From Gracilibacillus salinarum (GTDB taxonomy: Bacteria > Bacillota > Bacilli > Bacillales > Amphibacillaceae), in assembly GCF_022919575.1 (NCBI RefSeq), contig NZ_CP095071.1, positions 4,350,001 to 4,414,000 of the forward strand: a stretch of 64,000 nucleotides of DNA, written 5' to 3'. The stretch's first letter is position 1. Every line of letters starts with the position of its first letter. The translations under genes were made by a program, and so were the position numbers. Shown piece after piece: positions 27,420 to 36,217 of this stretch. Under the pieces are notes generated by a model, which did no database searches, was not told the DNA's origin, and saw only the letters and a program-made list of their open reading frames with translations.

Positions 27420-28688
27420 ATGGGAATTTTGCATGAGCTTGTTGAACATATTCCAATTCCGAAAATGGCAAAGGTAAAGCAGTCTTTTAATGATGAGCAG
27501 ATAGATGATCTAGGTGCTGTTTTATCCCAGCAATTAAATCAAAAAGGTTTGGAGAATAATATCACACCAGGGATGGAAGTTGCGGTGGCGGTTGGCAGCC
27601 GTGGACTTGATCGGCTCGTAGAAACAACAAAAGTAACAATCGACTACCTGAAGGAGCATGGCGCAATTCCATTTATCGTGCCATGTATGGGAAGCCACGG
27701 AGGTGCAACCGGCCCTGGACAAAAAGCAGTACTTGAGCATCTCGGAGTAAAAGAAGAAGTTGTCGGGGCTGAAATTCGTTCATCGATGGACGTCATCCAA
27801 ATTGATCAATTAGATAATGGCCTGCCGATTTATGTTGATAAACTTGCTTCAGAAGCGGATGGGATAGTAGTTATCAACCGAGTGAAACCGCATACAGCCT
27901 TTAGAGGGCCAGTTGAAAGTGGAATTATGAAAATGATCAGTATCGGTTTGGGGAAACAGAAAGGTGCAGAAGCCTGTCATCAGTTAGGGTTTAAACATAT
28001 GGCAGAGCATGTTCCGGCGATGGCAAAAATCATATTGGATAAGATGCCAATTCTATTTGCGGTAGCGACGGTAGAGAATGCCTTTGATAAAGTGGCAAAG
28101 TTGGAAGTACTTTTACCAGAAGAAATCGAGGAACGAGAACCTGATTTACAACAATTAGCAAAAAAATCATTACCGAAATTATTTTTCGATCAGATTGATG
28201 TGCTGATTATCGATGAGATTGGGAAGAACATAAGTGGGGATGGAATGGACCCCAACATTACGGGACGTTACCCAACACCATATGCATACGGAGGACCAGA
28301 GGTTACGAAAATGGTGGTACTCGATCTCACTGAGGAAACAGAAGGGAACGCAAACGGTGTCGGAACTGCAGATTTTACGACCCAGCGATTAGTCGATAAG
28401 ATGAATCGTGAGGCGACGTATGCAAATGGCCTGACTTCAACAGTAGTGGGGCCAACACATATTTCGACTGCAATGCCGAATCAAAAAACAGCAATCCAGG
28501 CAGCAATTAAAACGTGTAATATTCTCGACTTTACCAAAGCAAGAGTGGTACGGATCAAGAATACGTTAGAAATTGGTGAAATCGAAGTATCAGAAAATAT
28601 GCTGGCAGATGTGGAAGCGCATCAAAACTTGGAGAAACGCTCTGATTTGTTTGATTGGACATTCAATGCTGAAGGCGATTTATTATAA
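27420..28688 (+). CDS. LarA homologue (DUF2088), nickel-pincer-nucleotide racemase/epimerase
   Basis: A 422-residue member of the superfamily that racemises or epimerises 2-hydroxyacids by hydride transfer to a nickel-pincer nucleotide. By spacing I map the four key LarA residues: H93 (GSHGG) and H158 (VKPHTAF) as acid/base, K171 (SGIMKMIS) as the cofactor-linking lysine, and H187 (EACHQLG) as nickel ligand. K171-H187 spacing (16) equals that of Lactobacillus LarA (K184-H200, from memory). The ATG at 27420 follows AAGGAG by 8 bases. Gluconokinase, LarE and LarB neighbours point to a sugar-acid substrate, as in the GntE gluconate 2-epimerase group; this is inference. Confidence 0.85.
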   Translation: MGILHELVEHIPIPKMAKVKQSFNDEQIDDLGAVLSQQLNQKGLENNITPGMEVAVAVGSRGLDRLVETTKVTIDYLKEHGAIPFIVPCMGSHGGATGPGQKAVLEHLGVKEEVVGAEIRSSMDVIQIDQLDNGLPIYVDKLASEADGIVVINRVKPHTAFRGPVESGIMKMISIGLGKQKGAEACHQLGFKHMAEHVPAMAKIILDKMPILFAVATVENAFDKVAKLEVLLPEEIEEREPDLQQLAKKSLPKLFFDQIDVLIIDEIGKNISGDGMDPNITGRYPTPYAYGGPEVTKMVVLDLTEETEGNANGVGTADFTTQRLVDKMNREATYANGLTSTVVGPTHISTAMPNQKTAIQAAIKTCNILDFTKARVVRIKNTLEIGEIEVSENMLADVEAHQNLEKRSDLFDWTFNAEGDLL

Positions 28689-28710
28689 AAAAAGAAAGGG
28701 GAACGAATTC

Positions 28711-29481
28711 ATGAGTCATTTATTTGATTTAACGGGAAAAGTAGCAGTAGCGTTAGGAGGAAATAGTACGTTAGGAGCAGCGATTGCGAAAGGATTGTCA
28801 GCGCAAGGTGCAAAGGTAGCGATCGTAGGACGTAATCTGAATACAGCTGAAGACGTAGTAAAGGAGATCGAAGCATCTGGTGGAGAAGCAAAAGCATTTC
28901 AAGCAGATGTAAGCGATTTGGCAACGGTTGAACGAATAGCTGATGAAATTGAAGCGTGGTCCGGCGGATGGGATATTTTGCTGAACGCACCGGGTATGAA
29001 CAGCACGACACCATACTTGGAACTGTCGACGGAAGAATGGGACAATATTATGGACGTTAATTTGAAGGGGGTTGTCTTTGCTACACAAATCTTTGCGAAA
29101 AAAATGGTCGAACAACAACGCGGCGGTAGCATTATTAATATTTCATCTGTATCTTCGACGACACCACTTTCCAAAGTATTTACTTATTCGGCATCCAAAG
29201 CTGCAATGAACAGTGTAACGCAATATCTTGCACGTGAATTTGCACCACATAACATACGGGTAAATGCTATAATACCAGGCTTTTTCCCAGCCGAGCAAAA
29301 CCGCAAAATTTTGAGTGAAGAACGGATTAACTCGATTATGGGGCATACACCGATGAACCGTTTTGGTGAACCGGAGGAATTGCAAGGTGCGGCTGTATAT
29401 TTAGCATCTGATAAAGCGAGTGGTTTTGTGACAGGGGAGCTGTTGCGTGTGGATGGTGGCTTCGGAAGTATGACGATATAA
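28711..29481 (+). CDS. SDR oxidoreductase, D-mannonate oxidoreductase (fructuronate reductase)-like
   Basis: A 256-residue SDR. GGNSTLGAAIA (about 16-26) is the coenzyme loop, NAPGMNS replaces the usual NNAG, and ISSVSS plus YSASK give the Ser-Tyr-Lys triad. The block INAIIPGFFPAEQNRKIL is characteristic, from memory, of the SDR-type mannonate oxidoreductases (UxuB/YjmF) and 5-keto-gluconate reductases. AAAGGGG precedes the ATG at 28711. It sits between the LarA homologue and larE, so it probably makes or uses the acid that the nickel enzyme epimerises. Confidence 0.8.
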   Translation: MSHLFDLTGKVAVALGGNSTLGAAIAKGLSAQGAKVAIVGRNLNTAEDVVKEIEASGGEAKAFQADVSDLATVERIADEIEAWSGGWDILLNAPGMNSTTPYLELSTEEWDNIMDVNLKGVVFATQIFAKKMVEQQRGGSIINISSVSSTTPLSKVFTYSASKAAMNSVTQYLAREFAPHNIRVNAIIPGFFPAEQNRKILSEERINSIMGHTPMNRFGEPEELQGAAVYLASDKASGFVTGELLRVDGGFGSMTI

Positions 29482-29517
29482 TAAAGGAAATCGCAATATG
29501 AAGGAGGGAGACGGGAC

Positions 29518-30318
29518 ATGCACGAAGAAAAACATCAAATGTTAGTTTCTATTCTCCAGGAAATGAAGAAGGTGGTAGTTGCCTTTTCAGGCGGAGTCGA
29601 CAGTACCTTTTTACTAAAAGTAGCAGTTGATACGTTAGGGAAAGAGAATGTCCTAGCTGTGACAGCTGATTCTGAAACATATCCAACAAGTGAATTAGAA
29701 GAAGCAAAGAAACTGGCGAACATTATCGGTGCGAACCATCAGGTGATCGAGACGAGTGAACTTGCGATTCCTGGCTATACGGAAAATGACAAAAACCGTT
29801 GTTACTTTTGTAAAAACAGTCTGTTTGATCATCTTGTACCGATTATGAAAGCAAAAAACTATCAGAATATTGTCTATGGTGTAATCGCAGATGATATGAG
29901 TGAGTACCGTCCTGGTATGCGGGCAGCGAAAGAGCAAGGGGTAAGAGGTCCGTTGCAGGAGGCGAGTTTGTTTAAAGATGAAATTCGTGATCTGTCCAAA
30001 GAGATGAAGCTTCCTACATGGGATAAGCCATCTTTTGCCTGTTTATCCTCTAGAATTGCTTATGGGGAAACAATCACGAAAGCAAAATTAACAAAAGTAG
30101 AGAAATCAGAGGCCTTCTTGAAAACGATCGGTATGCGACAGGTTCGTGTCCGCACACATGATGAGATTGCTAGAATTGAAGTAGAACCTCAGGATATGCA
30201 GAAACTGTTAGCTAATCATCAACGCGTTACAGAAAAACTTCACAGTTACGGCTATAAATTTGTTACAATGGATTTGGTGGGTTATAAGAGCGGTAGTATG
30301 AACCGCGCTTTATCATAA
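29518..30318 (+). CDS. larE: LarE, sacrificial sulfur transferase for the nickel-pincer cofactor
   Basis: A 266-residue PP-loop ATPase: SGGVDS at 24-29 activates the cofactor precursor by adenylation. C175 in KPSFACLSSRIAYG is the cysteine that donates its sulfur (C176 in L. plantarum), so this is the single-turnover type. Additional cysteines CYFC at 95-98 are also present. It converts P2CMN to the dithio form used by LarA-type enzymes. AAGGAGG precedes the ATG by about 10 bases. Confidence 0.92.
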   Translation: MHEEKHQMLVSILQEMKKVVVAFSGGVDSTFLLKVAVDTLGKENVLAVTADSETYPTSELEEAKKLANIIGANHQVIETSELAIPGYTENDKNRCYFCKNSLFDHLVPIMKAKNYQNIVYGVIADDMSEYRPGMRAAKEQGVRGPLQEASLFKDEIRDLSKEMKLPTWDKPSFACLSSRIAYGETITKAKLTKVEKSEAFLKTIGMRQVRVRTHDEIARIEVEPQDMQKLLANHQRVTEKLHSYGYKFVTMDLVGYKSGSMNRALS

Positions 30319-30323
30319 CAGGA

Positions 30324-30354
30324 GAAAAGCTTTGGAGACGATCCAAAGCTTTTC
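30324..30354 (+). promoter_or_regulatory. Intercistronic hairpin between larE and the kinase gene
   Basis: GAAAAGCTTTGGA (30324-30336) and TCCAAAGCTTTTC (30342-30354) form a perfect 13-bp stem with a 5-base loop. No T-run follows (GGTATTGTAGG), so it is not a classic terminator. It could mark a processing or attenuation point within the operon. Confidence 0.55.
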
Positions 30355-30379
30355 GGTATTGTAGGTCAAGGAGGACATT

Positions 30380-31843
30380 ATGGAGGAAGTAGTAATTGGA
30401 CTTGATTTTGGAACAACTAGTGTCAAAGCAGTAGCCTTTGATCTCACGGGGAAAGTGAAAGCGGAAGCAGAACAGCTTATTCAAACCTATTACCCGGATG
30501 CGGATTTTGTGGAACAAAAGCCGGAGGAAATAGAGAAAGGAACGAAACAAGTACTTACTGATATTTTTGCATCCACTAGACAGCAGCAAGTTTTGGCTGT
30601 TGGTATTTCGTGTGCCATGCATTCGTTAATCTGTGTCGATCAGGACGGTAATCCATTATCAGACATGTCGATATGGTCTGATGGCAGAAGCAGTGAAATT
30701 GTTGAACAGTTGGATTCGGAGATAAAACAGCGGATTTACAGTAAGACTGGTACACCGATTCATCCTATGTCACCATTGTTTAAACTGGTATGGATGAAAG
30801 AACATAACTATGCGCCTTATACAAAAGCAAGTTATTTTATGTCTTGGAAGGAATATTTGTTGTTTAACTGGTTCGGATCTCGCATTGTCGATTATTCAAT
30901 GGCTTCAGCAACAGGGTTGATGAATGTAAAATCACTCGATTGGGAACCAGAGGCATTACAATTGGCTGGTATCGATCGCAGTCAGTTGTCTGATATTGTT
31001 GCTCCAACAGAGCGTGTTAATGGATTGCGACCTGAAATTGCAGATGAACTTGGGTGGCCTGAGGGAACACCACTAATTATCGGTGCAGCAGACGGTCAAT
31101 TAGCTAATTTAGGTAATGGTGCAATTAAGGCAGGAGAAGTAGCGGTTACTGTTGGAACAAGTGGCGCGATCCGTCAGCTTATCAGTGGTCAACATGTGAA
31201 TGATAATGGAGAAACTTTTAGCTATGCTTTTACGAAGGACAGTTCCATTATTGGGGGTCCAACTAATAATGGCGGGATTGCATTACAGTGGTTAAAGGAA
31301 ATGATGGAATTTGAAGGTAGCCATGAAGAATTTCTTGCAGGTGCTGAAGTTGCTCCCATTGGTGCAGATGGCTTACTCTTTGTTCCTTATGTTAATGGAG
31401 AACGAGCGCCTGTATGGAACCAGAAAGCACGAGGTAATTTCTATGGTCTTAGTGTGACTCATCGCAGGCCACAATTAGTGCGTGCTGTCTTAGAAGGTAT
31501 TGTGTTTAATATTTATCAAATCGGTCAATCTCTAGAGGAAATCGCTGGACCTCCTGCAAGTATCTCGGTTAACGGTGGTCTTTCCAAGTCTCCACTATGG
31601 GTACAGATATTGGCAGATGTCTTTGGTCAAGAAGTACAATTAGCTGACACTCATCATGGTGCAGCATGGGGAGCAAGCTGGACGGCACTTGTTGCGATTG
31701 AAAAAGCAGAATCCTTTGAAGAAATTAAAGCAAACATTCCGATTGATCAGGTCATTCAGCCTGATATGGAGAAACATCAAACGTACCAAGTAATTTTTAA
31801 GAAATATCAGCAGTTAGCAAAAGATATTGAAAAATATTTCTAA
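30380..31843 (+). CDS. gntK: Gluconokinase-type FGGY kinase
   Basis: A 487-residue sugar kinase with two actin-like domains. LDFGTTSVKAVAFD (8-21) binds phosphate. The GTPIHPMSP motif (124-132), together with LFKLVWMKE, is characteristic of gluconate kinases of the FGGY family. VTVGTSGAIR and VNGGLSKSPLWVQILADVFG complete the ATP site. It would make 6-phosphogluconate. AAGGAGG lies 5 bases before the ATG. Its stop codon forms the first base of a 21-bp-period repeat array. Confidence 0.85.
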   Translation: MEEVVIGLDFGTTSVKAVAFDLTGKVKAEAEQLIQTYYPDADFVEQKPEEIEKGTKQVLTDIFASTRQQQVLAVGISCAMHSLICVDQDGNPLSDMSIWSDGRSSEIVEQLDSEIKQRIYSKTGTPIHPMSPLFKLVWMKEHNYAPYTKASYFMSWKEYLLFNWFGSRIVDYSMASATGLMNVKSLDWEPEALQLAGIDRSQLSDIVAPTERVNGLRPEIADELGWPEGTPLIIGAADGQLANLGNGAIKAGEVAVTVGTSGAIRQLISGQHVNDNGETFSYAFTKDSSIIGGPTNNGGIALQWLKEMMEFEGSHEEFLAGAEVAPIGADGLLFVPYVNGERAPVWNQKARGNFYGLSVTHRRPQLVRAVLEGIVFNIYQIGQSLEEIAGPPASISVNGGLSKSPLWVQILADVFGQEVQLADTHHGAAWGASWTALVAIEKAESFEEIKANIPIDQVIQPDMEKHQTYQVIFKKYQQLAKDIEKYF

Positions 31844-31968
31844 GTGGCCATAAAACGCGGGGAAGTGGCCATAAAAACTGAAATAGTGGCCATAAAAGAG
31901 TGAAAAGTGGCCATTAAATCATCGAAAGTGGCCATAAAGCACCCAAAAGTGGCCAATAAAATTTAAAT
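31843..31968 (+). repeat. Six-unit tandem repeat with exact 21-bp period
   Basis: The motif AGTGGCCATAAAA begins at 31843, 31864, 31885, 31906, 31927 and 31948, always 21 bp apart, with about 8 variable bases between. Units 4 and 6 have small changes (CATTAAA, CAATAAA). The constant period of two helical turns puts all sites on one DNA face. The array fills the space between the kinase stop and larB. It is not CRISPR: spacers are too short and the motif does not form a repeat hairpin. Confidence 0.9.
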
Positions 31969-31991
31969 AGCCCACTTTGGATGTGATACAT

Positions 31992-32738
31992 GTGTTAGAA
32001 GATATTTTAAAGCAAGTTGCAGCGGGGAAGCTGTCACCTGAAGATGCACAGCAACAGCTCGCAACTTTTGAAAACCTCGGATTTGCCAAGGTTGATCATC
32101 ATCGCAAGAAACGACAAGGCTTTCCGGAAGTAATATTTGGCGAAGGAAAAGAAGCCTCTCATATTATCGATATTTCCCGGGCAATGTTGTCGAAAGGTGA
32201 TAATGTTTTTATTACCAGAATGGAAAAAGGTAAAGCAGATGCGGTTATGTCAGCTTTACCTGCGTTTCAATATGACGAAATCAGTAAGACTTTGTTTATG
32301 AAGAATAAGGCATTTGAACAAAAATTTAATGATTATATCGCGATTGTTTGTGCTGGCACTTCTGATCTGCCAGTTGCAGAAGAGGCAGCCAAAACTGCTG
32401 AAGCCTGTGGTGTTGAAGTCCGACGATTCTATGATGTAGGAGTTGCAGGGATTCATCGTTTATTCGCACATATTGATGAAATCCGAGAAGCTACGGTTTC
32501 TGTCGTCATCGCAGGTATGGAAGGAGCTTTACCAAGCGTTGTTGGCGGCTTAGTATCGCACCCGATAATTGCCGTACCGACAAGTGTCGGCTATGGTGCA
32601 AATTTCAATGGATTGTCCGCGTTATTAACAATGCTGAATTCATGTGCATCCGGTATTAGTGTAGTAAACATTGATAACGGATTCGGTGGCGGATACAATG
32701 CCGTCCTCATCCATCAAATCGCCAACCGCTCTACATAA
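31992..32738 (+). CDS. larB: LarB, NaAD carboxylase/hydrolase for the nickel-pincer cofactor
   Basis: About 248 residues. LarB carboxylates nicotinic acid adenine dinucleotide and cleaves it to P2CMN, the first step of the cofactor. The short N-terminal helix (LEDILKQVAAGKLSPEDA) and the PurE-like C-terminal domain (VCAGTSDLPVAEEAAKTAE, GVAGIHRL, GMEGALPSVVGGL, VGYGANFNGLSALL) are typical. I prefer the GTG at 31992, with GGATGTG (one mismatch to GGAGGTG) 6 bases upstream. A TTG at 31977 is possible but has no site. A terminator follows. Confidence 0.9.
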   Translation: MLEDILKQVAAGKLSPEDAQQQLATFENLGFAKVDHHRKKRQGFPEVIFGEGKEASHIIDISRAMLSKGDNVFITRMEKGKADAVMSALPAFQYDEISKTLFMKNKAFEQKFNDYIAIVCAGTSDLPVAEEAAKTAEACGVEVRRFYDVGVAGIHRLFAHIDEIREATVSVVIAGMEGALPSVVGGLVSHPIIAVPTSVGYGANFNGLSALLTMLNSCASGISVVNIDNGFGGGYNAVLIHQIANRST

Positions 32739-32768
32739 TGCATCACATAACCTGTGATGCATTTTTTG
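32738..32768 (+). terminator. Terminator of the lar locus
   Basis: ATGCATCACA (32738-32747) and TGTGATGCAT (32753-32762) form a 10-bp stem followed by TTTTT. Confidence 0.88.
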
Positions 32769-32828
32769 TAAGCAAAGAAAGTATATAAGTACAGTCGTAG
32801 TAGTAATCATGCTGAATAGGAAGATAGG

Positions 32829-33467
32829 TTCCTATGATATGGATTATGTCAACTAAGGCTGTATGGCAAAACGGTCATTTTGAAATATTTTATCTGCGTT
32901 GCAAAGCTCCGGAAATAGGCTCCGCGTCCTGTGGGCACAGCGGTCTGCAAGGCTACTACTTGAAATAACATCTGTGCTGCCTAGTGCCGAGGAGGCTTAC
33001 CTCGAAGCGATACTAGAAGACACAGGCACAAATAAGTGGATCTTCAGCTCGCGCTGAGGCATGAGGAGTCTCCGCCTATTTCCTACGCTTTAGGGAAGTG
33101 CTACAATGTATAGAACAGCTAAAAGCAGTGGTTCTAGGCATTATGTTATTCAAAAGCTGATATTTATGGTGTGATCAATATGCTAGCAATTCCAAAAGTT
33201 GTAGAGCAAACATCCTAGCGTAGGCCAACCACGTAGACTCCCGCGGGATTATGCAGGTGCTGAAGCTCCACAACGTCTACACCTGTGTCTAATAGTAATG
33301 CTTCGAAGTAGGCTTCCTCGGTGCAAGGCAGCTAAGAAGTAACGCAAGTAGTAGCCTAGCTTCAGCCGTGCCCCGCAGGACGCGAAGTGGTTGGCTGGAG
33401 CGGTATCCTAGCACATGAATCCTTTCAAAATCACCATTAAGAAGCTGACATAATCCATTTGATAGGT
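32829..33467 (+). mobile_element. Repeat element E5
   Basis: Left inverted repeat TTCCTATGATATGGATTATG (32829-32848), right partner GACATAATCCATTTGATAGG (33447-33466). Module A comes first (AAAGCTCCGGAAATAGGCTC at 32895), then module B (GCGTAGGCCAACCACG at 33219). The outer left flank, about 32770-32828, carries AAAGAAAGTATATAAGTACA. It fills most of the 871 bases between the lar terminator and the ABC operon. Confidence 0.75.
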
Positions 33468-33609
33468 AGATTCAAACTTACTTAATCTAGAATTGACACG
33501 TACTTATTATAGCAATTTGAGTTGAAATCAATAGATTAGTAAATGTAATAGAGTTAAATTATGGTACAATATTGCTTGTTGCAGAGTTTTAGATGAAGGA
33601 GAATAGATC

Positions 33610-35214
33610 ATGAAAAAGCTAGTATTTTACAGTGTGATTGTATTTGTTTTATTGTTGGCAGCTTGCTCAGAGAAGCCGGAGCCAGCTGCAAATGATGACA
33701 CAAACACTACAGAAGCAAAAGAAACTAATCAAATTACATTAGCGATTGGAGAAGAGCCAGAACAAGGTTTTGATCCTACGACAGGATGGGGAAGATATGG
33801 ATCTCCACTATTTCAAAGTACATTATTATCCGAAAATGCTGATCTTGAAGTAACCCTCGATTTAGCGACTGATTATCAAGTGTCGACTGATGGAAAGAAA
33901 TGGACGGTAATGCTTCGGGATGATGCTGTTTTTTCAGATGGTGAACCGTTAACAGCAGATGATGTGGTTTTTACCTATGAAACTGCTAAACAGGCACAAT
34001 CGGTTGTTGACGTTGCAAATTTAGAAAAAGTAGAAAAGAACAGTGAGCATGAAGTAAGTTTTTATTTGAAGGAGCCACAGTCAACTTTTATACATACTTT
34101 ACAGACATTGGGGATTGTCCCTGAGCATGCTTATGACAGTAATTATGCGGAGAAACCGGTAGGGTCCGGGCCGTATAAAATAGTAGAATGGCGAAAAGGA
34201 GAGCAGTTGATTGTCGAAAGAAATCCACATTATTATGGGGAACAGCCTGCTTTTGAACAGCTGACCTTCTTATTTATGGGAGAGGACCAGGCGATTGCAG
34301 CTGCAAAGGCAGGGGAAGTCGATGTATTATCGGTTCCAATTACTTCTGCTGATCAATCGATTGACGGAATGAACCGAATATCGCTTGAAAGTGTCGACAA
34401 TCGTGGTGTGATGCTTCCTTATCCTGAACCAACTACAAATGAAGAAGAAGAAAAGGTCGGAAATGCAGTTACATCCAGTCTCGCAATTCGTCAAGCAATG
34501 AACTATGCAGTAAACAGAGAAGAAATGGTTGACGGAGTGTTAAATGGTGAAGGCACAGTGGCTTTTTCAAGTGTAGATGGTTTACCTTGGGGAAGTGATA
34601 AAGCCGTAATTGAAGATAACAACCAGGCGAAAGCAGAACAAATCCTGAAGGATGCAGGCTGGGAGCGAGGCGACGATCATATATTTGAAAAAGATGGCCA
34701 AAGAGCAAGTTTACCGCTCTATTATCCATCTGGAGATCAGATGAGACAATCGTTATCAATGGTTTTTGCTGATCAGATGAATGATTTCGGAATTGAAATT
34801 ACGACAAAAAGCAGCAGTTGGAATGAAATAGAAACACAAATGCATGCTAATCCAGTTATGATGGGCTGGGGGAGTCATAACCCGATAGAGTTATATTCGT
34901 TATATCACTCAAGTATGCAGGGGATTGACTATTATAATGCAAATTATTACCACAATGAGAAAGTCGATAGCTATTTAGACCAGGCCTTAAATGCGAAAAC
35001 AGAGAACGAAGCGAATGAATACTGGAAGCTCGCCCAATGGGATGGCAGTACGGGGCTTAGCGCTGTTGGTGATGCACCATGGGTTTGGCTGGTAAATTTA
35101 AATCATATTTATTATATTAATGACCATATAGAAATGGATGACCAAAAAGTACAACCACATGGTCATGGCTGGCCAATTACAGATTTCATTACAGAATGGC
35201 AATGGCAAGATTGA
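33610..35214 (+). CDS. Substrate-binding lipoprotein of a nickel/peptide ABC importer
   Basis: A 534-residue SBP_bac_5 protein. The signal peptide ends in the lipobox LAAC with C19 to be lipidated, followed by an acidic linker. ITLAIGEEPEQGFDPTTGWG and RYGSPLFQSTLL are characteristic of the branch that I associate with nickel or metallophore import (NikA/CntA-like), from memory. It delivers substrate to the two permeases downstream. AAGGAG lies 8 bases before the ATG. A metal role is supported by the adjacent nickel-enzyme locus, but peptide transport cannot be excluded. Confidence 0.82.
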   Translation: MKKLVFYSVIVFVLLLAACSEKPEPAANDDTNTTEAKETNQITLAIGEEPEQGFDPTTGWGRYGSPLFQSTLLSENADLEVTLDLATDYQVSTDGKKWTVMLRDDAVFSDGEPLTADDVVFTYETAKQAQSVVDVANLEKVEKNSEHEVSFYLKEPQSTFIHTLQTLGIVPEHAYDSNYAEKPVGSGPYKIVEWRKGEQLIVERNPHYYGEQPAFEQLTFLFMGEDQAIAAAKAGEVDVLSVPITSADQSIDGMNRISLESVDNRGVMLPYPEPTTNEEEEKVGNAVTSSLAIRQAMNYAVNREEMVDGVLNGEGTVAFSSVDGLPWGSDKAVIEDNNQAKAEQILKDAGWERGDDHIFEKDGQRASLPLYYPSGDQMRQSLSMVFADQMNDFGIEITTKSSSWNEIETQMHANPVMMGWGSHNPIELYSLYHSSMQGIDYYNANYYHNEKVDSYLDQALNAKTENEANEYWKLAQWDGSTGLSAVGDAPWVWLVNLNHIYYINDHIEMDDQKVQPHGHGWPITDFITEWQWQD

Positions 35215-35236
35215 TTGAGAAAGGAGCGAAAGACAA

Positions 35237-36217
35237 ATGGCGCGGTATGTTCTAATAAAGATAGCTAGGCTCGTATCGTTGCTGTTTGTTGTCAGTTTGC
35301 TCACTTTTTTACTGGTTAGTTTTTCACCAATTGATCCTGTACGTGCCTATATTGGAGCAGATATGTTATTAATAAGTCCCGAGCAGCGAGCAGCTATTGA
35401 AGCTTATTGGGGACTGGATCAATCATTAGTTACTCAATATACGAAATGGCTGGGAAGTATTCTGTCAGGTGACTTTGGTACATCGTTGATCTACCGTATT
35501 CCAGTCGCTGAAGTGATTGCTGACCGCTTTTTTTCTTCCATTTTATTAATGACAATGGCATGGATTTGTTCAGGTGTAATTGGACTTATATTAGGCTCAC
35601 TGGCGGCTATGAAAAAAGGAACGTGGATCGACCGATTGATCAGAGGATATTGTTCGGTCCTGCTTTCTACTCCTGGATTTTGGCTAGGACTGTTGCTGCT
35701 ACTAACATTCTCAGTATGGCTGGGCATCTTTCCGACCGGATTAAGTGCACCAATTGGTGTGACCAGTGATGAAATTACATTCGCAGATCGGATTTATCAT
35801 GCGATTTTACCAGCGATTACTTTAAGTATTATCGGCATCGCGAATGTTTGTTTACATACACGGGAGAAATTGGTAGAGGTGCTAATGACACCTTACATCG
35901 CACAAGCAAGAGCGAACGGGTATGATGGATTTACGTTGCTGAAGAGACATGGCATTCGTAATATGCTCCTACCTGCAGTATCTGTTCAATTTGCATCCTT
36001 TGGTGAATTGTTTGGCGGAGCAATATTAGCAGAACAGATCTTCAGTTATCCTGGTCTGGGACAAGCTGTGGTAGATGCTGGTTTAGAAGGAGATGTGCCT
36101 TTATTTTTGGCGATTGTATTGATTAGTACGTGTTTTGTCTTTGTTGGGAATTGGATAGCAGACCTCCTGTATGTATTGTTAGACCCGCGTATGCGAAAGG
36201 GGAGGAACATGTCATGA
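35237..36217 (+). CDS. ABC importer permease, NikB/DppB-like
   Basis: A 326-residue inner-membrane permease with six helices. The N-terminal LVSFSPIDPVRAYIG and the late EAA loop YIAQARANGYDGFTLLKRHGIRNMLLPA (about residues 217-244) are typical of the first permease of peptide/nickel systems. AAGGAG lies 10 bases before the ATG. It overlaps the next permease gene by 4 bases. Confidence 0.87.
   Translation: MARYVLIKIARLVSLLFVVSLLTFLLVSFSPIDPVRAYIGADMLLISPEQRAAIEAYWGLDQSLVTQYTKWLGSILSGDFGTSLIYRIPVAEVIADRFFSSILLMTMAWICSGVIGLILGSLAAMKKGTWIDRLIRGYCSVLLSTPGFWLGLLLLLTFSVWLGIFPTGLSAPIGVTSDEITFADRIYHAILPAITLSIIGIANVCLHTREKLVEVLMTPYIAQARANGYDGFTLLKRHGIRNMLLPAVSVQFASFGELFGGAILAEQIFSYPGLGQAVVDAGLEGDVPLFLAIVLISTCFVFVGNWIADLLYVLLDPRMRKGRNMS

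Noticed and set aside
31843..31968. CRISPR array at the 21-bp-period repeats
   Set aside because: Spacers of about 8 bases, repeat of 13 bases and no cas genes. The strict period instead suggests binding sites.
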